From NCBI GenBank assembly GCA_023393575.1, contig JAEWKX010000120.1, forward strand, positions 1 through 7,972: a stretch of DNA of 7,972 nt. The letters run 5' to 3'. The position numbers and the translations under genes are program-made. Shown one piece after another: positions 6,617 to 7,972 of the stretch. Origin of the DNA: Pseudomonadota bacterium. Its GTDB lineage: Bacteria > Pseudomonadota > Alphaproteobacteria > Rhizobiales > Rhizobiaceae. Positions within the stretch are counted from its first letter, which is position 1. Each line of letters starts with the position of its first letter. The notes beneath the pieces were generated by a model, which saw only the letters and a program-made list of their open reading frames with translations, did not search any database and had not been told where the DNA came from.

Positions 6617-7396
6617 ATGAAGAAACTCGCTCTCCTCGCCGCATTCGCGGCTGCACTTTCCGCCGGCACGGCGCTCGCCGAAGACATCAAGGTCGGCGTT
6701 TCCGTCGGCGAACACGCGGAGATCATGGAGAAGGTCAAGGAAGTTGCCGCCACCAAGGGCCTGAACATCGATATCATCGAGTTCTCCGACTACGTGGTGC
6801 CCAACCAGGCTCTGAACGACGGCGACCTCAACGCCAATTCCTTCCAGCACCAGCCCTACCTCGACAACCAGATCGCAGACCGCGGCTTCAAGATCGAGAG
6901 CGTCGCGAAGACCATCACCACGCCGATGGGCGTCTATTCCAAGACGGTGAAGAGCCTCGACGAGCTGGAAGACGGCGCGATCGTCGGCATCCCGAACGAT
7001 CCGACCAATGGCGGTCGCGCGCTCCTCGTTCTGCAGGCACACGGCCTCATCAAGGTCAATCCGGAAGCCGGCCTCAAGGCGACGCCGGTCGACGTGACCG
7101 AGAACCCGAAGAACATCCAGTTCTCCGAGCTGGACGCCGCTCAACTGCCGCGCTCGCTCGACGACACGGCCGCATCGGTGATCAACACCAACTACGCGCT
7201 CGACGCCGGCCTCAACCCGAACACCGATTCCATCGCCATCGAAGGCAAGGAAAGCCCCTATGCGAACGTGATCGCCGTCCGTTCCGAGGACAAGGATGCG
7301 CCGTGGGTCAAGACGCTGGTCGAGGCCTATCACGACGAAAGCATCAAGGCCTTCATCAACGAGGAATACAAGGGCGCGGTCATTCCGTCCTGGTAA
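6617..7396 (+). CDS. metQ: Methionine-binding periplasmic protein MetQ (NlpA family)
   Basis: This 259-residue substrate-binding protein delivers methionine to MetNI. It starts with a standard Sec signal peptide: two lysines, a hydrophobic stretch, and a likely signal peptidase I cut after ALA at residue 21. No cysteine lipobox is present, so it should be a free periplasmic protein rather than a lipoprotein as in E. coli. Family landmarks follow in order: VGVSVGEHAEIMEKV, DYVVPNQAL, the NANSFQHQPYL segment typical of NlpA/MetQ, the IGIPNDPTNGGRAL region, and INTNYALDAGL. The start is supported by AAGGAG (6603-6608), 8 bases before the ATG. It is the last gene of the operon and is followed by a strong hairpin. 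Confidence 0.95.
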   Translation: MKKLALLAAFAAALSAGTALAEDIKVGVSVGEHAEIMEKVKEVAATKGLNIDIIEFSDYVVPNQALNDGDLNANSFQHQPYLDNQIADRGFKIESVAKTITTPMGVYSKTVKSLDELEDGAIVGIPNDPTNGGRALLVLQAHGLIKVNPEAGLKATPVDVTENPKNIQFSELDAAQLPRSLDDTAASVINTNYALDAGLNPNTDSIAIEGKESPYANVIAVRSEDKDAPWVKTLVEAYHDESIKAFINEEYKGAVIPSW

Positions 7397-7404
7397 TGCC
7401 TTTG

Positions 7405-7438
7405 GATTGCCTCTCCCTCCCCGGAGGGGGAGGCAATC
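7405..7438 (+). terminator. Long stable hairpin after metQ, probable operon terminator
   Basis: GATTGCCTC (7405-7413) and GAGGCAATC (7430-7438) are perfect complements. The inner arms TCCCTCC and GGAGGGG also pair, with one G-T wobble, giving up to a 16-bp stem with a tiny loop. It begins 8 bases after the metQ stop. Only a weak T stretch follows (GGAATTTCCC), so it may stop transcription, protect the 3' end of the message, or both. Confidence 0.7.
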
Positions 7439-7443
7439 GGAAT

Positions 7444-7472
7444 TTCCCAGCGATGCCCTTCTGTGCTAGAAC
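7444..7472 (+). promoter_or_regulatory. Candidate promoter for the hicB-hicA pair
   Basis: TTCCCA (7444-7449) and TAGAAC (7467-7472) each match 4 of 6 consensus bases with a 17-base spacer; CTAGAA (7466-7471) also resembles the rhizobial -10 form CTATAT. Transcription would start near 7479, leaving a leader of about 23 bases before the ATG at 7502. The assignment is by eye. Confidence 0.35.
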
Positions 7473-7501
7473 CGGCACTGAAGATGTCCGTAGGAAAAGC
7501 C

Positions 7502-7744
7502 ATGAAGCATTCTTCGATTATCGTCCGGGCGAACTGGGACGAAGAGGCCGAGGTCTGGATTGCCTCAAGCAAGGACATCGATGGCCTCGCCGGCGAGGCC
7601 GCGACGCTCGAAAGCCTGGAACGGAAAGTGGTTGCCGCCATCGGCGATCTGCTGGAACTGAACGGCCAGGCATTCGACCTGCCCGAGATTCCAGTTCACA
7701 TCATGTCTGAGCATTTGGCCAAAGTGCCCAACCCACGGTTCTGA
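7502..7744 (+). CDS. hicB: DUF1902/HicB-like antitoxin
   Basis: This small acidic protein of 80 residues matches the DUF1902 type of HicB-like antitoxins. The partial HicB fold reads IIVRANWDEEAEVWIASSKD (6-25), then the DGLAGEA turn (27-33), then a helix rich in Leu and Glu ending in IGDLLELNG. In known HicAB systems HicB binds and neutralises the HicA mRNA-cleaving toxin and represses the operon. Longer frames start at GTG 7463 or ATG 7484, but the ATG at 7502 is preferred because AGGAA (7492-7496) lies 5 bases upstream and the conserved domain begins there. Gene order is antitoxin first. A HicA-like frame follows 3 bases after the stop and is damaged, so this antitoxin may be orphaned. Confidence 0.8.
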   Translation: MKHSSIIVRANWDEEAEVWIASSKDIDGLAGEAATLESLERKVVAAIGDLLELNGQAFDLPEIPVHIMSEHLAKVPNPRF

Positions 7745-7747
7745 GCC

Positions 7748-7940
7748 TTGGGTGGCTATCTTCGCCCACTGAAGGAGTTGCTGACGGCGGCAGGCTGTAG
7801 GTTCGTCCGCGCCGGGAAGGGCGATCACGAGATCTGGTTCAGCCCTATCACCAACCGCCACTTCACAGTGGATCACGGGGTTAAGTCACGCCACCGTGAA
7901 CGAAACCCTGAAACAGGCCGGGCTGCCGAAGGCCTTCTAA
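7748..7940 (+). pseudogene. hicA: HicA-family toxin gene, apparently frameshifted
   Basis: From a TTG at 7748, the frame reads a HicA-like (YcfA) sequence: GGYLRPLKELLTAAGCRFVR, then GKGDHEIW with the family's catalytic histidine (H27), then SPITNRHFTVDHG and VKSRH (45-49). At that point the family's C-terminus continues in the +1 frame: TVNETLKQAGLPKAF ends at TAA 7938-7940. Restoring an AC dinucleotide near 7892-7895 would give SRH-T-VNETLKQAG in one frame, in line with the usual SRHTAN-type motif. Without it, the first frame runs open to the end of the window with unrelated sequence. HicA normally cleaves mRNA, and loss of its C-terminal helix would probably inactivate it. The start codon is not ATG and has no clear ribosome site; coupling to the hicB stop (7742-7744, same frame) is likely. 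A sequencing error could also explain the shift. Confidence 0.7.
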
Positions 7941-7972
7941 AGCGTGTCGCATCCAACCTGATTCAGGATTCC

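Noticed and set aside
5945..7396. Plus-strand open frame spanning metI in the wrong frame and continuing into metQ
   Set aside because: The part before 6617 is an arginine-rich out-of-frame translation of metI that happens to lack stops; only the metQ portion, with its own ribosome site and signal peptide, is real.

Overview
The window looks like a chromosomal or chromid stretch from an alphaproteobacterium of the Rhizobiaceae type (Rhizobium, Sinorhizobium, Agrobacterium and relatives). The evidence is high GC with strongly GC-biased third codon positions, tight operons, a MetQ with an ordinary secretion signal, and enzyme sequences that read like rhizobial sugar-utilisation proteins. Species cannot be fixed from the sequence alone. 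All supported genes lie on the + strand.

Layout. (1) 42-3074 is a sugar-oxidation block: a xylose-isomerase-like TIM-barrel isomerase/epimerase and a Gfo/Idh/MocA NAD(P)-dependent dehydrogenase. These are separated by a compact two-gene DUF4160/DUF2442 module (1221-1854) that looks like a toxin-antitoxin pair and has a perfect palindrome just upstream of its first gene. A hairpin after the dehydrogenase probably ends this unit. (2) 3135-4603 is a family 1 glycoside hydrolase (beta-glucosidase) with its own candidate promoter and a LacI-type palindrome, CTGCAACGTTGCAG. (3) 4841-7396 is a complete metN-metI-metQ methionine ABC importer (ATPase, permease, periplasmic binding protein), ending in a very stable hairpin. 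(4) 7502-7940 is a DUF1902/HicB-like antitoxin followed after 3 bp by a HicA-like toxin gene. The hicA reading frame appears broken near 7892 by a change equivalent to losing two bases.

How the genes may work together. The TIM-barrel enzyme, the dehydrogenase and the beta-glucosidase fit a role in taking apart and oxidising imported glucosides. Comparable isomerase-like plus Gfo/Idh/MocA pairs act in 3-keto-glycoside pathways, but the substrate here is inference. The met genes form a self-contained uptake operon for methionine. The two small modules are accessory genes sitting between metabolic operons.

No rRNA, tRNA, CRISPR array, transposase or intact mobile element was seen. No intergenic stretch exceeds 300 bases; the longest, 4604-4840, holds a terminator-like hairpin and a set of short inverted and direct repeats before metN. 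The most interesting points are the putative toxin-antitoxin module inside the sugar operon, the LacI-type operator, the frameshifted hicA, and the repeat-rich metN leader.
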